This document shows, piece after piece, positions 18,733 to 27,617 of a stretch of 60,661 nucleotides of DNA. The notes below the pieces were generated by a model. That model searched no databases. It saw only the letters and a list, made by a program, of their open reading frames with translations, and was not told the origin of the DNA. The position numbers were made by a program, and so were the translations under genes. Every line of letters begins with the position of its first letter. Within the stretch, counting starts at the first letter, position 1. The stretch lies in the NCBI GenBank assembly GCA_049578545.1, contig JBAUMF010000083.1, forward strand, positions 1 through 60,661. The letters are read 5' to 3'. The DNA comes from DASQBT01 sp049578545. GTDB taxonomy: Bacteria > Pseudomonadota > Gammaproteobacteria > Burkholderiales > Thiobacillaceae.

Positions 18733-19635
18733 TCAGAACTTGCGCTCGTAGACCGGAAAAATGGGTGTCTGGATGGCACCAGGATGCGCATTCTTCCAGT
18801 CGAAGTTCAGCCGATCCATCGCATTCGGATTCTCGCGTTCCTGCGAATCTTCCAGTTGCATCTGTATTCCCTTGTTGAGGATCCACTGCTTGGTGATGAA
18901 CCACAGCTTGAAGCGATCGTCGATACCGAAAGCGTCGAGCAACTTCGAGCTGCGTTCGCGCTCGCGCAGGATGTCGTCCGCGTCCCTTAGCGAGAGGCGC
19001 CGCCCGTGCGCGCCGAGCGTGGCCTGCATCTGGAGCCACTCGGCGGGGCCTGGCGTCGAAAGCTCGAGTTTGGGCAGCGGTGGCAGGGTCGGCGCAGTCT
19101 TCGGCTTGTCCGGGCCTTCGTCCGGATCGCGGTACAGACCCATCGGCGCGCCGCCCAGCTCCGCCGGCGCAACACTCGCGCCGCTGCCGACGCGTTCTGC
19201 GGCAGCGCGCGCGCGGTTTTCGGCTTGCGCAACCGGAGCGGCCCCTCCCATTCTCTGCTGCGCGACATGTCCCAACTCGTGAGCGAGCAATTTCCGTCCC
19301 GTTGCAGAACCTGGCGCATACTGCCCCGCGCCGAACACCACATCGTCAGCCACGGTATAGGCCCAGGCCCCGATCCGGCGCGCCGATTCGGCTGCCCGCG
19401 AGTCGGTGTGCACCCGCACCTGGCTGAAGTCAAATCCAAAGCGTGGCTCGAAATAGGCCCGGCTGGCTGTGTCTAAGCGGGCGCCAGAAGACCCGAGCAC
19501 GTCGTCCACGATGGCTGGCCTATCTGTTCGCTGCTCCGCCGCGCTGGCATGTCGCTGCAACCGGGCACTCGGCCTCGGCGCGTCGAATGCAGGCGAGCGC
19601 GCGGTCATCTGATGCATATTGGCAAACACATTCAT
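18733..19635 (-). CDS. short DUF4157 (eCIS core domain) protein
   Basis: 300 residues. The start has a strong GGAGGT ribosome binding site. Unlike its four paralogues it lacks the N-terminal Cys-rich module and the GASDDPLE segment. The DUF4157 domain spans roughly 42-130 (YFEPRFGFDFSQVRVHTDSR; HELGHVAQQ at 119-127). After a Pro/Lys linker (165-195) comes a helical, charged C-terminus (residues ~200-300: ADDILRERERSSKLLDAFGI, then FKLWFITKQWIL) that I do not recognise. It may be an effector domain or a helper for a neighbouring effector. The domain is clearly present; the function is not known. Confidence 0.78.
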   Translation of the reverse strand: MNVFANMHQMTARSPAFDAPRPSARLQRHASAAEQRTDRPAIVDDVLGSSGARLDTASRAYFEPRFGFDFSQVRVHTDSRAAESARRIGAWAYTVADDVVFGAGQYAPGSATGRKLLAHELGHVAQQRMGGAAPVAQAENRARAAAERVGSGASVAPAELGGAPMGLYRDPDEGPDKPKTAPTLPPLPKLELSTPGPAEWLQMQATLGAHGRRLSLRDADDILRERERSSKLLDAFGIDDRFKLWFITKQWILNKGIQMQLEDSQERENPNAMDRLNFDWKNAHPGAIQTPIFPVYERKF

Positions 19636-19680
19636 TTCTCGTTTACCTCCAACAAATCGGTGTTTGGCGTCGTGCTTCCT

Positions 19681-20604
19681 CTATACGCGGAAATAGCTCA
19701 TTGCTGGCTTCTGGCGCGTGCCCCCAACCCAGCCCTTCCAGGCAAAGCCAAAGGATTGCAGCACCGCCCACGCGGAATACGCCTCGTCGCGGCTGGCACC
19801 GAAGCCGGCGATCACGTTTACGTTGATGCCGGTTGCCACTGTCGAGATATCGGTGATCGCCCACTCCCCGGCATTGGGAAAGTCGAACGTCACCTGATAA
19901 CGCGTGGGATCGATGGCGAACTCATTTGCGGCTTTGAGCGCGCCGCTCGGCGCCGCACCGTTGACGAGGAAATATTCCAGCGATCCGATGACGTTGCGCG
20001 ACGTCATGCCGTAATGCTGAATCACGCCGAGCGCGGACTTGGCGTCGGCCGCGTTGCCGAAGCTCTTTACCACCGTCTTACCTTCGTTGAGGTCGTTGCC
20101 GACCACCGTCAGCTTGGTAGGATCGAAGTTTGTTACCGTCGGCTTCACCGTTGTGACGTTGCCCGGCCCGGCGCCTGCCTTCGGCGCGCTGGGCTGGTTG
20201 ACTGTCAGCGTGGCAGCACTGCAGTCCTTGTTCGTGTCGATCCGTGCCGTATCGGTATGCGTGCCCAAGGGTCCGTCGAGCTTCTCGAGCGACGTCGCCC
20301 AACCGTAGCTGAATGCGGAGGCGGCTTCCGTGGGACGGAAGCCGAGCTTGCCGGCAAGATCCTGAGCGCAGGCCGGCAGGTCTTTGCCGCTGCCGCTCAG
20401 GCCGTTGACGAAGGCATCGTAGGGAGCCAGGTAGCGGTCGTGCAGCCACTTCAAATCGGCGACGTGCTCGTCCTCGCTGTTCTGCACGCGCTTCACGAAA
20501 TCGGCGTTGTTCGGCAGCGCGTTCATCGCGATCGGCAGTTTTGCCACCTTGGCACACTTGGCCTCCGAGGAAAGCCCGTAGCGGGCCCCACGGTCGCAGT
20601 CCAA
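19681..20604 (-). pseudogene. C-terminal part of a frameshifted DUF4157 protein
   Basis: This frame has no credible start: its first possible codon is a TTG inside the preceding frame, with no ribosome binding site. It continues the DUF4157 gene that starts at 21707, which leaves frame at a run of six C (minus strand) around 20610-20615. One extra C would fuse the parts to read ...AAPPRWLDCDRG.... The encoded ~300 residues include a helical region (AMNALPNNADFVKRVQNSED, then EHVADLKWLHDRYLAPYDAF), four cysteines, and a C-terminal beta/alpha region ending in SYFRV. I do not recognise a family. Codon use and frame stay clean to the end, which favours a recent mutation or a sequence error over old decay. 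Confidence 0.7.
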
Positions 20605-21707
20605 CCACCGGGGGGCGCCGCAGTCGCCACAATTTGCTCCGCCGTGGTGGCGAGGTGGAAGCTGTCGAACTGGCAGCTCACGGCGCCGCCGCTGCTGGCC
20701 GTCTGCTTCACCTTCGTCGGCGACAGCGCAGTGAACAGTTGCTGGCCCGAAGGCGACTTGGTGCCGTTGATTTCGGGTGTCGTTAATCCCGGTGTCAGCC
20801 CCTTCAACACGCGTACAATGGGATTGTCGGCTTTGACTGTCGGTTTGGTGAACGTCGCGGCGCGCTGAATGTACAGCGTCGGCGTTGCGCCGTCCGTGGA
20901 GCTGCGCCGCAGCGTGAGGTTATCCGCCTCTTCCTCCTTTGGCTCGGTGCTGCCAACCGCCGCCTCGCCTCGCGCCCCCGTCGTGGCGTGAATGACATTT
21001 GGAATGGGCGGGCGAATGAGCTTCTCGCCGCCTTGCGGGTCGATAACGCGCAAGCTGTAAGAGGCAGGCGCAATGGAGGACAAAGCCTTGCCAGTCCTTT
21101 GCCTTGCGTTATCTTCGCCAGTCGCTGACTGTTGCACGACATGCGCGAGTTCATGCGCGATCAATCGCCGCCCATCGTATGTTCCCGGTTCAAACCGACC
21201 CGCGCCGAACACGATATCGTGACCTGCCGTGTAGGCATGGGCATCCAGGTCGCGCGCCGATTGCTCGGCTGCTGTACCCGTGTGCACTCTTACCCTGGAG
21301 AAGTCGTAATCGAAACGCTGCTCCATGTCTCGCCGCAACGGGGGATCCAGTGGTCTGCCGGAATCGGAGAGGACTTGGTCTACACTCGTCGGCGCCGTTT
21401 CCATGGCCCCACTCGATGACCCCGAGACACGCTGGATGCGGGGGGCCGCACCGCTGGCCCGGGCATGCGACGGGGTCGCCATCACTTGATCGGCAATGCG
21501 GTCCGCCTCCTGTTCGTAGCTATCGCCGGGCTCGTTGACCTTGAGCTTGGCTTGCAGGCCGCGCCGCTTGCTCTTGCTGCACTGCGCACACTCGCCGCCC
21601 GCCATCGTGTGATTGCCGCAGGCGCAGTTGCGTTGGAGCAATCCGCCTCGACTCAGACCCGGATGTTGCTGGGACTTAAAGGTTGGGCTTGGTGCCAGGC
21701 GGGTCAT
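20523..21707 (-). CDS. DUF4157 protein, N-terminal part (frameshifted)
   Basis: The ATG forms an ATGA overlap with the 85-aa gene upstream, so this is the only DUF4157 gene translationally coupled to the backbone. Residues 24-43 hold the Cys-rich module (LLQRNCACGNH, then GGECAQC), ~54-76 the paralogue-shared EADRIADQVM segment, and ~105-193 the DUF4157 domain with HELAHVVQQ at 185-193. The in-frame tail after the C-run (about the last 25 residues, GPATGFPRRPSVPRW) is out-of-frame junk. The intact protein would run to 19681 and be about 675 residues. Whether the protein is made, made by slippage, or dead cannot be told from the sequence alone. Confidence 0.8.
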   Translation of the reverse strand: MTRLAPSPTFKSQQHPGLSRGGLLQRNCACGNHTMAGGECAQCSKSKRRGLQAKLKVNEPGDSYEQEADRIADQVMATPSHARASGAAPRIQRVSGSSSGAMETAPTSVDQVLSDSGRPLDPPLRRDMEQRFDYDFSRVRVHTGTAAEQSARDLDAHAYTAGHDIVFGAGRFEPGTYDGRRLIAHELAHVVQQSATGEDNARQRTGKALSSIAPASYSLRVIDPQGGEKLIRPPIPNVIHATTGARGEAAVGSTEPKEEEADNLTLRRSSTDGATPTLYIQRAATFTKPTVKADNPIVRVLKGLTPGLTTPEINGTKSPSGQQLFTALSPTKVKQTASSGGAVSCQFDSFHLATTAEQIVATAAPPGGWTATVGPATGFPRRPSVPRWQNCRSR

Positions 21708-21961
21708 TTGCTCAGCCCTTTATACACCGCGCCGGCGATTTGTTGGCCCAGCGGTACGGGCCGCACCCCATATGAAATCTGAATTTCGGGTGTTTGCAGG
21801 CGATACAGACTGCCCCCCGAGCGCAAGGCGTCCGGCAACTGCGAATTTGTCAGCAGCGTGGTCAATTCGCGTTCCACGGCCTGCTGAATCAGGGGACCGT
21901 GCTCAGTTTCCATAGGCAATCCGTCCAGCACCAGGCGTTCGATGTGCAGATTGATGTTCAT
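21704..21961 (-). CDS. small conserved eCIS protein (85 aa)
   Basis: MNINLHIERLVLDGLPMETE opens a short protein that I associate with eCIS clusters, where it usually lies between the AAA+ ATPase and DUF4157 genes, exactly as here. It has ATGA overlaps at both ends. The sequence shows a beta-strand, a helix (GPLIQQAVERELTTLLTNSQ) and a second strand region; no catalytic motif, signal peptide or membrane segment. The tight coupling between the ATPase and the first DUF4157 gene suggests a role in cargo handling or assembly, which is inference. Confidence 0.75.
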   Translation of the reverse strand: MNINLHIERLVLDGLPMETEHGPLIQQAVERELTTLLTNSQLPDALRSGGSLYRLQTPEIQISYGVRPVPLGQQIAGAVYKGLSK

Positions 21962-24120
21962 GCATTGCCTCCCGCGGCTTCCAGCCAGCGGAAGTCCGCC
22001 TCGTTGATCGGCCGTTCCAGTTTGCGGAATTCATTGCGCGCCGCTTCCAGCAGCAGCGGCATGGTGACGCGGCTGCCGGCCTGGGCAGCGAGGAATGCAG
22101 CATTGAGCGCGATGTTGCTTATGCTGCCGCCGGTGATGTTGAGCTTGGCCAGGCGCGCCAGGTCGAGATCGCCGAGCGGCGTCTTCTGCGGGAACGCGTG
22201 CTGCCAGATCGCCATGCGTTCCGCCGGGCCGGGAAAGGGGAAATTCACCACGAAGCGCAGGCGCCGCACGAAGGCGTTGTCGAGCGCGCTCTTCATGTTG
22301 GTGGCAAGGATGGCCAGGCCGCGATAGGACTCCATGCGCTGCAGCAGGTAGTTGATTTCGATGTTGGCATAGCGGTCGTGGCTGTCCTTCACTTCGCTGC
22401 GTTTGCCGAACAGCGCATCGGCCTCGTCAAAGAACAGGATGGCCCCGCCGTCCTCGGCGGCATCGAACAGCTTGCGCAGATTCTTCTCGGTTTCGCCAAT
22501 ATATTTGCTGACGACTGCGGAAAGATCGATGCGATAGATCAGCAGCCCAAGTTCGTTGGCGATGACTTCGGCCGCCATGGTCTTGCCGGTGCCCGACTCG
22601 CCGGCGAACAGTACGCTGATGCCCAGGCCCCGGTTCATGCGCTCGCGGAAGCCCCAGTCGTCATAGACCGCCATGCGGCTCGCCACCTGGTCGGCAATCT
22701 GCCGCAGCAGCCGATTCTCGGCAAGCGGCAGTTCCAGATCGTCCCACCTTGCTTTCGGCTCCAGCACCTGCGCCAGCTGGTTGAGTGCAGGCCGGGACTG
22801 GCTCAGGCATTCGCTCCACAGCCTGTCTTGGAGTGACCCGCCGCCATGCTTGGCCATTGCCTGGGCGTTGGCCGCCACGCTGCGTATGGTCGCGCTGTTG
22901 AAATTGAACTGCGCCGCCACACGCGCCGCCATGTCTGCCACCTCAGCGCCCAGCGCCTGCTCCCAGAGAGCGCGCTGTTCCTCGGACGTCGGCTTCGCCA
23001 CATCGAGCGTGACACTCTCACGCCCAGGCTCAGGCCAGGGCTCGCGCGTGTCGAGCAACACCAGGCCCAGTCCGCGGCTGAACAGGCGCTGGATCGCTGC
23101 CATCTGCGGGCTGGCTGCACACTCGATCTGGCAGGCATCCACATACAGCGCAATGGGCAGCAGCGTGCTCTCCCGCTGCCACAGGCGTACCAGCGATTCA
23201 TGATCGGCGGCCTGCACGGGAATCGCGTCCGCAGGCATGCGGTATAGCGTAAGGCCAAGGCTGGCGGCGATGTCGCCGGCAATGGCGAGCTTGCTTGCAC
23301 TATCGCTGCCGGCCAGCTGAAACACGGGCAGCGACGCGACGTGCTGCGCTTTGTCGACATGGACGGCAATAACTTCAACCAAGCGCGCCTGCGATGGAGG
23401 CAGCAAGCCGGCGGGGCGACCGATCGGCATAGTCAGGGGCGCCAGCCGGTCGTCAAGGTAATTCAGTCCCTTCAGGTAATTGACGATGCGTTCGTCGGCC
23501 TTCAGCGCACTGGTGACAAGGGGCTGCGCCCTAGGCTGATTGATTTCGATCAATCGCCAGTAGCGCAGCGGGCGTTCCGGCGAAAGCACATCCCAGGCCG
23601 GGTTGTCGAACAGGGTGAGGGCCAGCGCGAAGGTCGGATAGGGGCGTGCCGGATCGGCCTGCGCGCGCGCGCAGAGGCCGGCGATGCGCGTGTCGAGCTC
23701 CATGGCGGCGCACAGCAACAACGTGTTGCGTTCAAATTCGGTAAGGCCGAGACGTTGGGCAAGCAGCAATAGCGCGGGAGTTTGTTCGGACGCACCTGCC
23801 TCCGGCATCGATTCAGATACGGGTTCGGCCTTGGCGACCGTCTCTGCCGCAGGTGCTGCGGTGACTTCCGCCCCTGCTGTTGCTGGACTCGGACTTTCTG
23901 CGGCCTTGGACTGCGCACTGAATAATCGCTCCAGCAGGGAGCGCTGTTTGGGCGGCTGGCCGGGCACAATGGTCAATGTCTCGCGCAGGGTAGAAGGCTG
24001 CCCGGACGGGGCCGGCGCCGCGTTCTTGTCCGCGGCGCGTTCAAGCCGCTGACGCAGTTCGCTCAACGCATCTGCCAGGTATCGGTCATTGGCTTGCAGC
24101 CAAGCCTCGAGTTCGCTCAT
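21958..24120 (-). CDS. eCIS AAA+ ATPase (Afp15/Pvc15 type)
   Basis: 720 residues. An N-terminal helical part (1-60) is followed by a Pro/Ala/Glu-rich low-complexity linker (75-115). A degenerate first ATPase-like half spans ~250-420 (GSDSASKL in place of a P-loop). The intact AAA+ domain occupies ~470-700: Walker A GESGTGKT at 507-514, Walker B ILFFDEAD at 561-568, arginine pair RR at 619-620. In Afp and PVC this ATPase is needed for assembly or cargo loading and is not part of the final particle. It overlaps both neighbours by ATGA. The two-half layout with one dead P-loop fits known Pvc15-type ATPases. Confidence 0.9.
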   Translation of the reverse strand: MSELEAWLQANDRYLADALSELRQRLERAADKNAAPAPSGQPSTLRETLTIVPGQPPKQRSLLERLFSAQSKAAESPSPATAGAEVTAAPAAETVAKAEPVSESMPEAGASEQTPALLLLAQRLGLTEFERNTLLLCAAMELDTRIAGLCARAQADPARPYPTFALALTLFDNPAWDVLSPERPLRYWRLIEINQPRAQPLVTSALKADERIVNYLKGLNYLDDRLAPLTMPIGRPAGLLPPSQARLVEVIAVHVDKAQHVASLPVFQLAGSDSASKLAIAGDIAASLGLTLYRMPADAIPVQAADHESLVRLWQRESTLLPIALYVDACQIECAASPQMAAIQRLFSRGLGLVLLDTREPWPEPGRESVTLDVAKPTSEEQRALWEQALGAEVADMAARVAAQFNFNSATIRSVAANAQAMAKHGGGSLQDRLWSECLSQSRPALNQLAQVLEPKARWDDLELPLAENRLLRQIADQVASRMAVYDDWGFRERMNRGLGISVLFAGESGTGKTMAAEVIANELGLLIYRIDLSAVVSKYIGETEKNLRKLFDAAEDGGAILFFDEADALFGKRSEVKDSHDRYANIEINYLLQRMESYRGLAILATNMKSALDNAFVRRLRFVVNFPFPGPAERMAIWQHAFPQKTPLGDLDLARLAKLNITGGSISNIALNAAFLAAQAGSRVTMPLLLEAARNEFRKLERPINEADFRWLEAAGGNA

Positions 24121-25367
24121 GTCACCGTCACTTTCTGGGCGGGATCGAACGCAGGCAGCAGCGGCGTGCCACTGTAGGCCACAGGAATGCTGTCGACACC
24201 ATCTACCCGCAGGCGCACCACGTAACTGCCCGCTGCAACGCCAGGTGCTGTAAATGCGAGCGTGCTTGGCTGAGTCGCATCCGCCGGGTTAATCATGGAC
24301 GTGGGCTCAATCTGCCGCTCACCAAGGATGAGCAGCACGCGCTGGCCCAGAATGATGCGCGGCTCGCAGGTCAGGGTGAGGTTCAGCGTGCCCGCCGGTG
24401 CCGCGGCAGGGGTAACGGTGATCCGCGGTGCAAGCGCGAAGGCGACCGGATTGCTGAGCAGCGGCGGAACGCCGCTATGCGTAACCACCAGTGCAGCGGT
24501 GTAGAAGCCTGGCGCCCACCGGGACATTGCACTGGGGTCCTCGGTCTTGTCCGGCAAGTGGACCGTGATTTCGCCCGAATTGCCGCCGGCCTGCGGCGCG
24601 AGCTCAATCAGCTGGCCAAGGCGCGTACTGGTGAAGCGCACCACTGCATCAGTGCTCTGCAGCTGTGCGCCGACAACAACCACATCTTCGCCCTGACGCG
24701 CTGCCGGTTGTGACATCGGCGGCCGGATTTCGCTAAGGGTGGGCACCGCCCCAGTGACGGTCGCGATACCACGATCACTCGGCCCCCGCGTCAGCACCGG
24801 AAGCGATGCTTTGCCCGGCGTGCGCGCGTCGATGAGCACGACGGTCACTTCATAGGCGGCAGAAATGCGGTACTGGGTCTGGAATACCGTCCAGAGCCGG
24901 GACATTTCCTCGACCCCGACCGCCAGCGGTGTGATGCGCAAGCGCTCGAACTGCATGGCCAGATCATTGTTTGGCAACGACGCGGCGATGTCGCTCTGGT
25001 CCAGCAGTGGCCGATCATGAAACACACTCATTGCTCCGCCCAGGACGCGATGGCTGGTGCCGTCGTTGTCGGTTTCGCCTCGTCCGTAGGCGGTCAGCAG
25101 ATAGTGCAGATTCAGCGCCAATGGCGGAGACCCCGCCTCGCCCGGCCTAACCTGGCGCGGCATATCGAGATTGCGCCAGGCCGCGTTCACCACGGTCTGA
25201 TAGAGAAACAGGTTGAGCTGCGCCTTGGTAATCCCCTTGCGCGCCAAGTCCGGCGGCGCGATGGTCACATCCAGGTCCGACAGATCGGTATCCAGCAGCG
25301 GGATCTGTGTTTGCAGCAGATTGCGCAGGGTGGAGGTCGTGGCTGCAATGGCGAGCGTGTTGCTCAT
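24117..25367 (-). CDS. DUF4255 / Pvc16-type cap (tail terminator) protein with Ig-like C-terminus
   Basis: Residues 1-~190 are the DUF4255 domain: LAIAATTSTLRNLLQTQI, then ITKAQLNLFLYQTVVNAAWR and LALNLHYLLTAYG are the family hallmarks. In PVC and Afp this protein caps the distal end of tube and sheath. Residues ~200-416 add about two beta-sandwich segments resembling TIG/IPT or bacterial Ig-like folds (LSEIRPPMSQPAARQGEDVV; ITVTPAAAPAGTLNLTLTCE). The extension makes it longer than a bare DUF4255 cap. ATGA overlaps at both ends place it firmly in the structural operon. Confidence 0.88.
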   Translation of the reverse strand: MSNTLAIAATTSTLRNLLQTQIPLLDTDLSDLDVTIAPPDLARKGITKAQLNLFLYQTVVNAAWRNLDMPRQVRPGEAGSPPLALNLHYLLTAYGRGETDNDGTSHRVLGGAMSVFHDRPLLDQSDIAASLPNNDLAMQFERLRITPLAVGVEEMSRLWTVFQTQYRISAAYEVTVVLIDARTPGKASLPVLTRGPSDRGIATVTGAVPTLSEIRPPMSQPAARQGEDVVVVGAQLQSTDAVVRFTSTRLGQLIELAPQAGGNSGEITVHLPDKTEDPSAMSRWAPGFYTAALVVTHSGVPPLLSNPVAFALAPRITVTPAAAPAGTLNLTLTCEPRIILGQRVLLILGERQIEPTSMINPADATQPSTLAFTAPGVAAGSYVVRLRVDGVDSIPVAYSGTPLLPAFDPAQKVTVT

Positions 25368-26203
25368 CGGCCGCCCCCACGCTGTTTGAGGTAGTCGTCC
25401 AGGCTCAAGGTCTTCGGCTTCGCATGGTCAGCGCGCGGCCTGGCCAGTGCCCCCTGAACCGCACGGATTTCCACCCGGCCAATGGTGACGTTGATGACGG
25501 GCGTCTGCGGTTCCGACATCGGCCCGGCTGCAACGGCAACACGGTTTGGCGGACTTGCGGGTTTGGGCGCCCCGGCGATTGCAAGGCGTGGCACCAGGGC
25601 GGCCTCGGGCTCAACCATCAGCGTCCCTGCCTTGGGCTGCTGGGCCCTGTCTACGGGTTCGGACGAATCGCGCGAGCTTGCGCCGGACCGCGCAGGCACG
25701 CGTTCGACATCCCGGGTCAAGGGGATGCCAGCCGCGGAACGCGCTGGCCGCATCCGAGCGAGCGTATCGGTGCTCACGACATCGGCGCGTCTGCGCTGCG
25801 TCATGCCGGATTCGCCAGGGTATTCGGCATCGGTCATGGCCGCGCGATCGCTGTCAGATCGCGCAAGCGGTTCGCCGCCATTCCACGCCAAGGGCGATTG
25901 AGGCGGGCTCGCCACTGTATCCGGCGGTTTTCCCCTGGCCCATCCCCGGTAAGAATTGTCGGTCTGCTCAGCCTCGTCGTGAGAGTCCCCGACGTCCATC
26001 CGGGAAATATCGGCGGGACGTGGTTCGTCTGCCGTGCCCGGTTGCAAGTCTGCTGGCAGGGGGACCGCCGCTGCCACGACCGCGCCGCCCACCGGTTCGA
26101 ACAGCGAAGGCAGGCGCGGCTCGATGGCGCACACTGCACCCTGTGCCTTTGCCACCATGCGGCCCAAGAAGTCCTTGGGCTGCGTCGTGATTCTTTCCGT
26201 CAT
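25364..26203 (-). CDS. conserved Pro-rich eCIS protein of unknown function
   Basis: 279 residues from the ATG at 26203, chosen because it makes an ATGA overlap with the upstream gene; a GTG three codons earlier is possible. Most of the protein (30-230) is low-complexity and charged, rich in Pro, Ala, Ser and Asp, and probably disordered. The last ~50 residues are ordered and conserved in type: TPVINVTIGRVEIRAVQG, then LSLDDYLKQR. I have seen this VTIGRVEVRA-like end in proteins next to DUF4255 genes in eCIS loci, but no function is established. A disordered protein with one short docking motif would fit an assembly scaffold (inference). Confidence 0.72.
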   Translation of the reverse strand: MTERITTQPKDFLGRMVAKAQGAVCAIEPRLPSLFEPVGGAVVAAAVPLPADLQPGTADEPRPADISRMDVGDSHDEAEQTDNSYRGWARGKPPDTVASPPQSPLAWNGGEPLARSDSDRAAMTDAEYPGESGMTQRRRADVVSTDTLARMRPARSAAGIPLTRDVERVPARSGASSRDSSEPVDRAQQPKAGTLMVEPEAALVPRLAIAGAPKPASPPNRVAVAAGPMSEPQTPVINVTIGRVEIRAVQGALARPRADHAKPKTLSLDDYLKQRGGGR

Positions 26204-26937
26204 TGACGACACAGCTCCAGATAGATCTGGCGCCGCGTTGGACTAAGCGCCAACACGTCCGCCTCGGGCCAGCCATAGGCGCGCGCCAGGATGTGCACAT
26301 CGCGCAATGTGCGCTGCGCCCAGGCGTGTATTTCGCGCCAGAGAAAGCTGGCAATGTCGAACATTTCCTGCCAATGGCTGCCGCAGGCTGGACATGTGAA
26401 CGCGAGCTCCATGTCGGCCGCCGGGTCGGCCTGTTCCATCTTCCTGCAGATATCTGCAAGCACCTCGTCGGACAGTTGGGAAACCGCTCTCTGTTGGCCA
26501 TGCGAGTCACGGACCTCAAGCAGGCAGCGATCAATCAAGTGTGCGCGGCATGCCCCTGCATCGCCGTCATGCGACAGTGCCATCAGGTCATTGCTGGCGG
26601 GAAGCCGAAAGGTGACGAGGTGGCCGTGGCACTCTGCGACATAGGAAGCGGCTTCCGGCTCTACGTGATCACAGGCAAGATCATCAACACGCACCTGTGA
26701 CTCGAGGGGCTGTCCACACCGCGGACATGGCACAACCAGCAGGAGTTGTGATCCGAACAGGCGTTCGCGTAGTTGCAGCAACTGTTCGTCGCGGCGCCCG
26801 ATAGGCAGCGCCGCCAGTTCGCCCTCGGAAAGTTGCGGCTGTGCGATTGCCAGCAGACTCAACGCGCGACGCGTTGGCGTCTCGCTCGCCCCACGTTCCC
26901 AGGCATCAAGGAGTTGGCCAGCCAATGGAACTCGCAT
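26200..26937 (-). CDS. CxxC protein, T4-type baseplate hub assembly chaperone-like
   Basis: 245 residues with two CxxC pairs, CPRCG (~71) and CPACG (~193), which together could bind one zinc. The flanks (LRERLFGSQLLLVVPCPRCG; FTCPACGSHWQEMFDIASFL, then WREIHAWAQRTL) match a family annotated in phage and eCIS clusters as baseplate hub assembly chaperone (gp28-like). It sits between the tube gene and the Pro-rich gene, 9 bases after the tube stop with GAGG overlapping that region, and ends in an ATGA overlap. Likely a cytoplasmic assembly factor; assignment rests on family memory. Confidence 0.72.
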   Translation of the reverse strand: MRVPLAGQLLDAWERGASETPTRRALSLLAIAQPQLSEGELAALPIGRRDEQLLQLRERLFGSQLLLVVPCPRCGQPLESQVRVDDLACDHVEPEAASYVAECHGHLVTFRLPASNDLMALSHDGDAGACRAHLIDRCLLEVRDSHGQQRAVSQLSDEVLADICRKMEQADPAADMELAFTCPACGSHWQEMFDIASFLWREIHAWAQRTLRDVHILARAYGWPEADVLALSPTRRQIYLELCRQ

Positions 26938-26946
26938 GGCACCTCA

Positions 26947-27474
26947 TCAAGTTGCCGGCTCGGTGAATTGTGGCTCGCTGGGTTCAGGCACCTCGTAATC
27001 GCGCTCCCAGCCCTCGTTCTCCAGCTTGATGTGCTGGATCGCAACCACGTTTGCGTTGGCGTCAAGGTCAGGTAGCGCCTGATATTCGGATACCCAACAG
27101 CGATAGAGCTTGTAGGCGAGCGCAAGCTGACCGGCTTCGTTATAGACCTCGATGATGATGTCCTTGCGGAAATCCTTCAGCGAAACCTCCGCGCCCAAGC
27201 CCGAGCCATAGTTCCACACCTTGTTTGCCCATTTCTCGAATTCGGTGTCATGGGTCACACCGCGCTCCACCGTAATCGCGTCATACTCGGTGCGGCCGGG
27301 CGATTTGCGGCTGCTTGACGGATCGCCGCCTTCACGGTGCTTGACGACCTCGGTGGTGCGCTTGAGGCCGGTCAACTTGCTGACGCCGGCCACATAGCGG
27401 CCATCCCATTTGATGCGAAATTTGAAATTCTTGTAAGGATCAAAACGTTGTGCATTGACGCTGAACTGAGCCAT
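26947..27474 (-). CDS. eCIS inner tube protein (Afp1/Afp5, gp19-like)
   Basis: 175 residues with the standard tube pattern: DPYKNFKFRIKWDGRYVAGV, SKLTGLKRTTEVVKHREGG, and the C-terminal block AYKLYRCWVSEYQALPDLD, then ANVVAIQHIKLENEGWERD. This forms the hollow hexameric inner tube. A strong GGAGG ribosome binding site precedes the ATG. Only one tube gene is present in the window, whereas Afp and PVC carry two (tube and tube initiator). The extra acidic tail (EPSEPQFTEPAT) is short. The gene is separated from the sheath gene by 143 bases holding a hairpin element. Confidence 0.92.
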   Translation of the reverse strand: MAQFSVNAQRFDPYKNFKFRIKWDGRYVAGVSKLTGLKRTTEVVKHREGGDPSSSRKSPGRTEYDAITVERGVTHDTEFEKWANKVWNYGSGLGAEVSLKDFRKDIIIEVYNEAGQLALAYKLYRCWVSEYQALPDLDANANVVAIQHIKLENEGWERDYEVPEPSEPQFTEPAT

Positions 27475-27520
27475 AACGGGCCTCCGTTAATGTGAACGCC
27501 GCGAAGCGACGCCGTAGAAC

Positions 27521-27544
27521 CCCTCGCCCGCTCGCGGGAGAGGG
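27521..27544. repeat. REP-like palindromic element between sheath and tube genes
   Basis: The plus strand shows arms CCCTC-G-CCCGC and GCGGG-A-GAGGG around a two-base centre, with one mismatch per arm, and the element continues as TCGGGGTGAGGG to 27556. The reverse complement starts CCCTCACCCCGACCCTCTCC, a phrase common in dispersed intergenic repeats of beta- and gammaproteobacteria. It is inside the transcript, between stop of the sheath gene and start of the tube gene, so it could stabilise or attenuate mRNA. No T-run follows on either strand. Confidence 0.65.
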
Positions 27545-27617
27545 TCGGGGTGAGGGAAACGATCGTGGCGTACGCGACGACGACCATCAGTCTGGGCGGG
27601 GCGTATCGCCATGATCG

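Noticed and set aside
20604..20620. Programmed -1 frameshift site
   Set aside because: The C-run allows slippage only at the second tRNA and no stimulating stem or conserved heptamer is obvious; a homopolymer indel is simpler. Not fully excluded.
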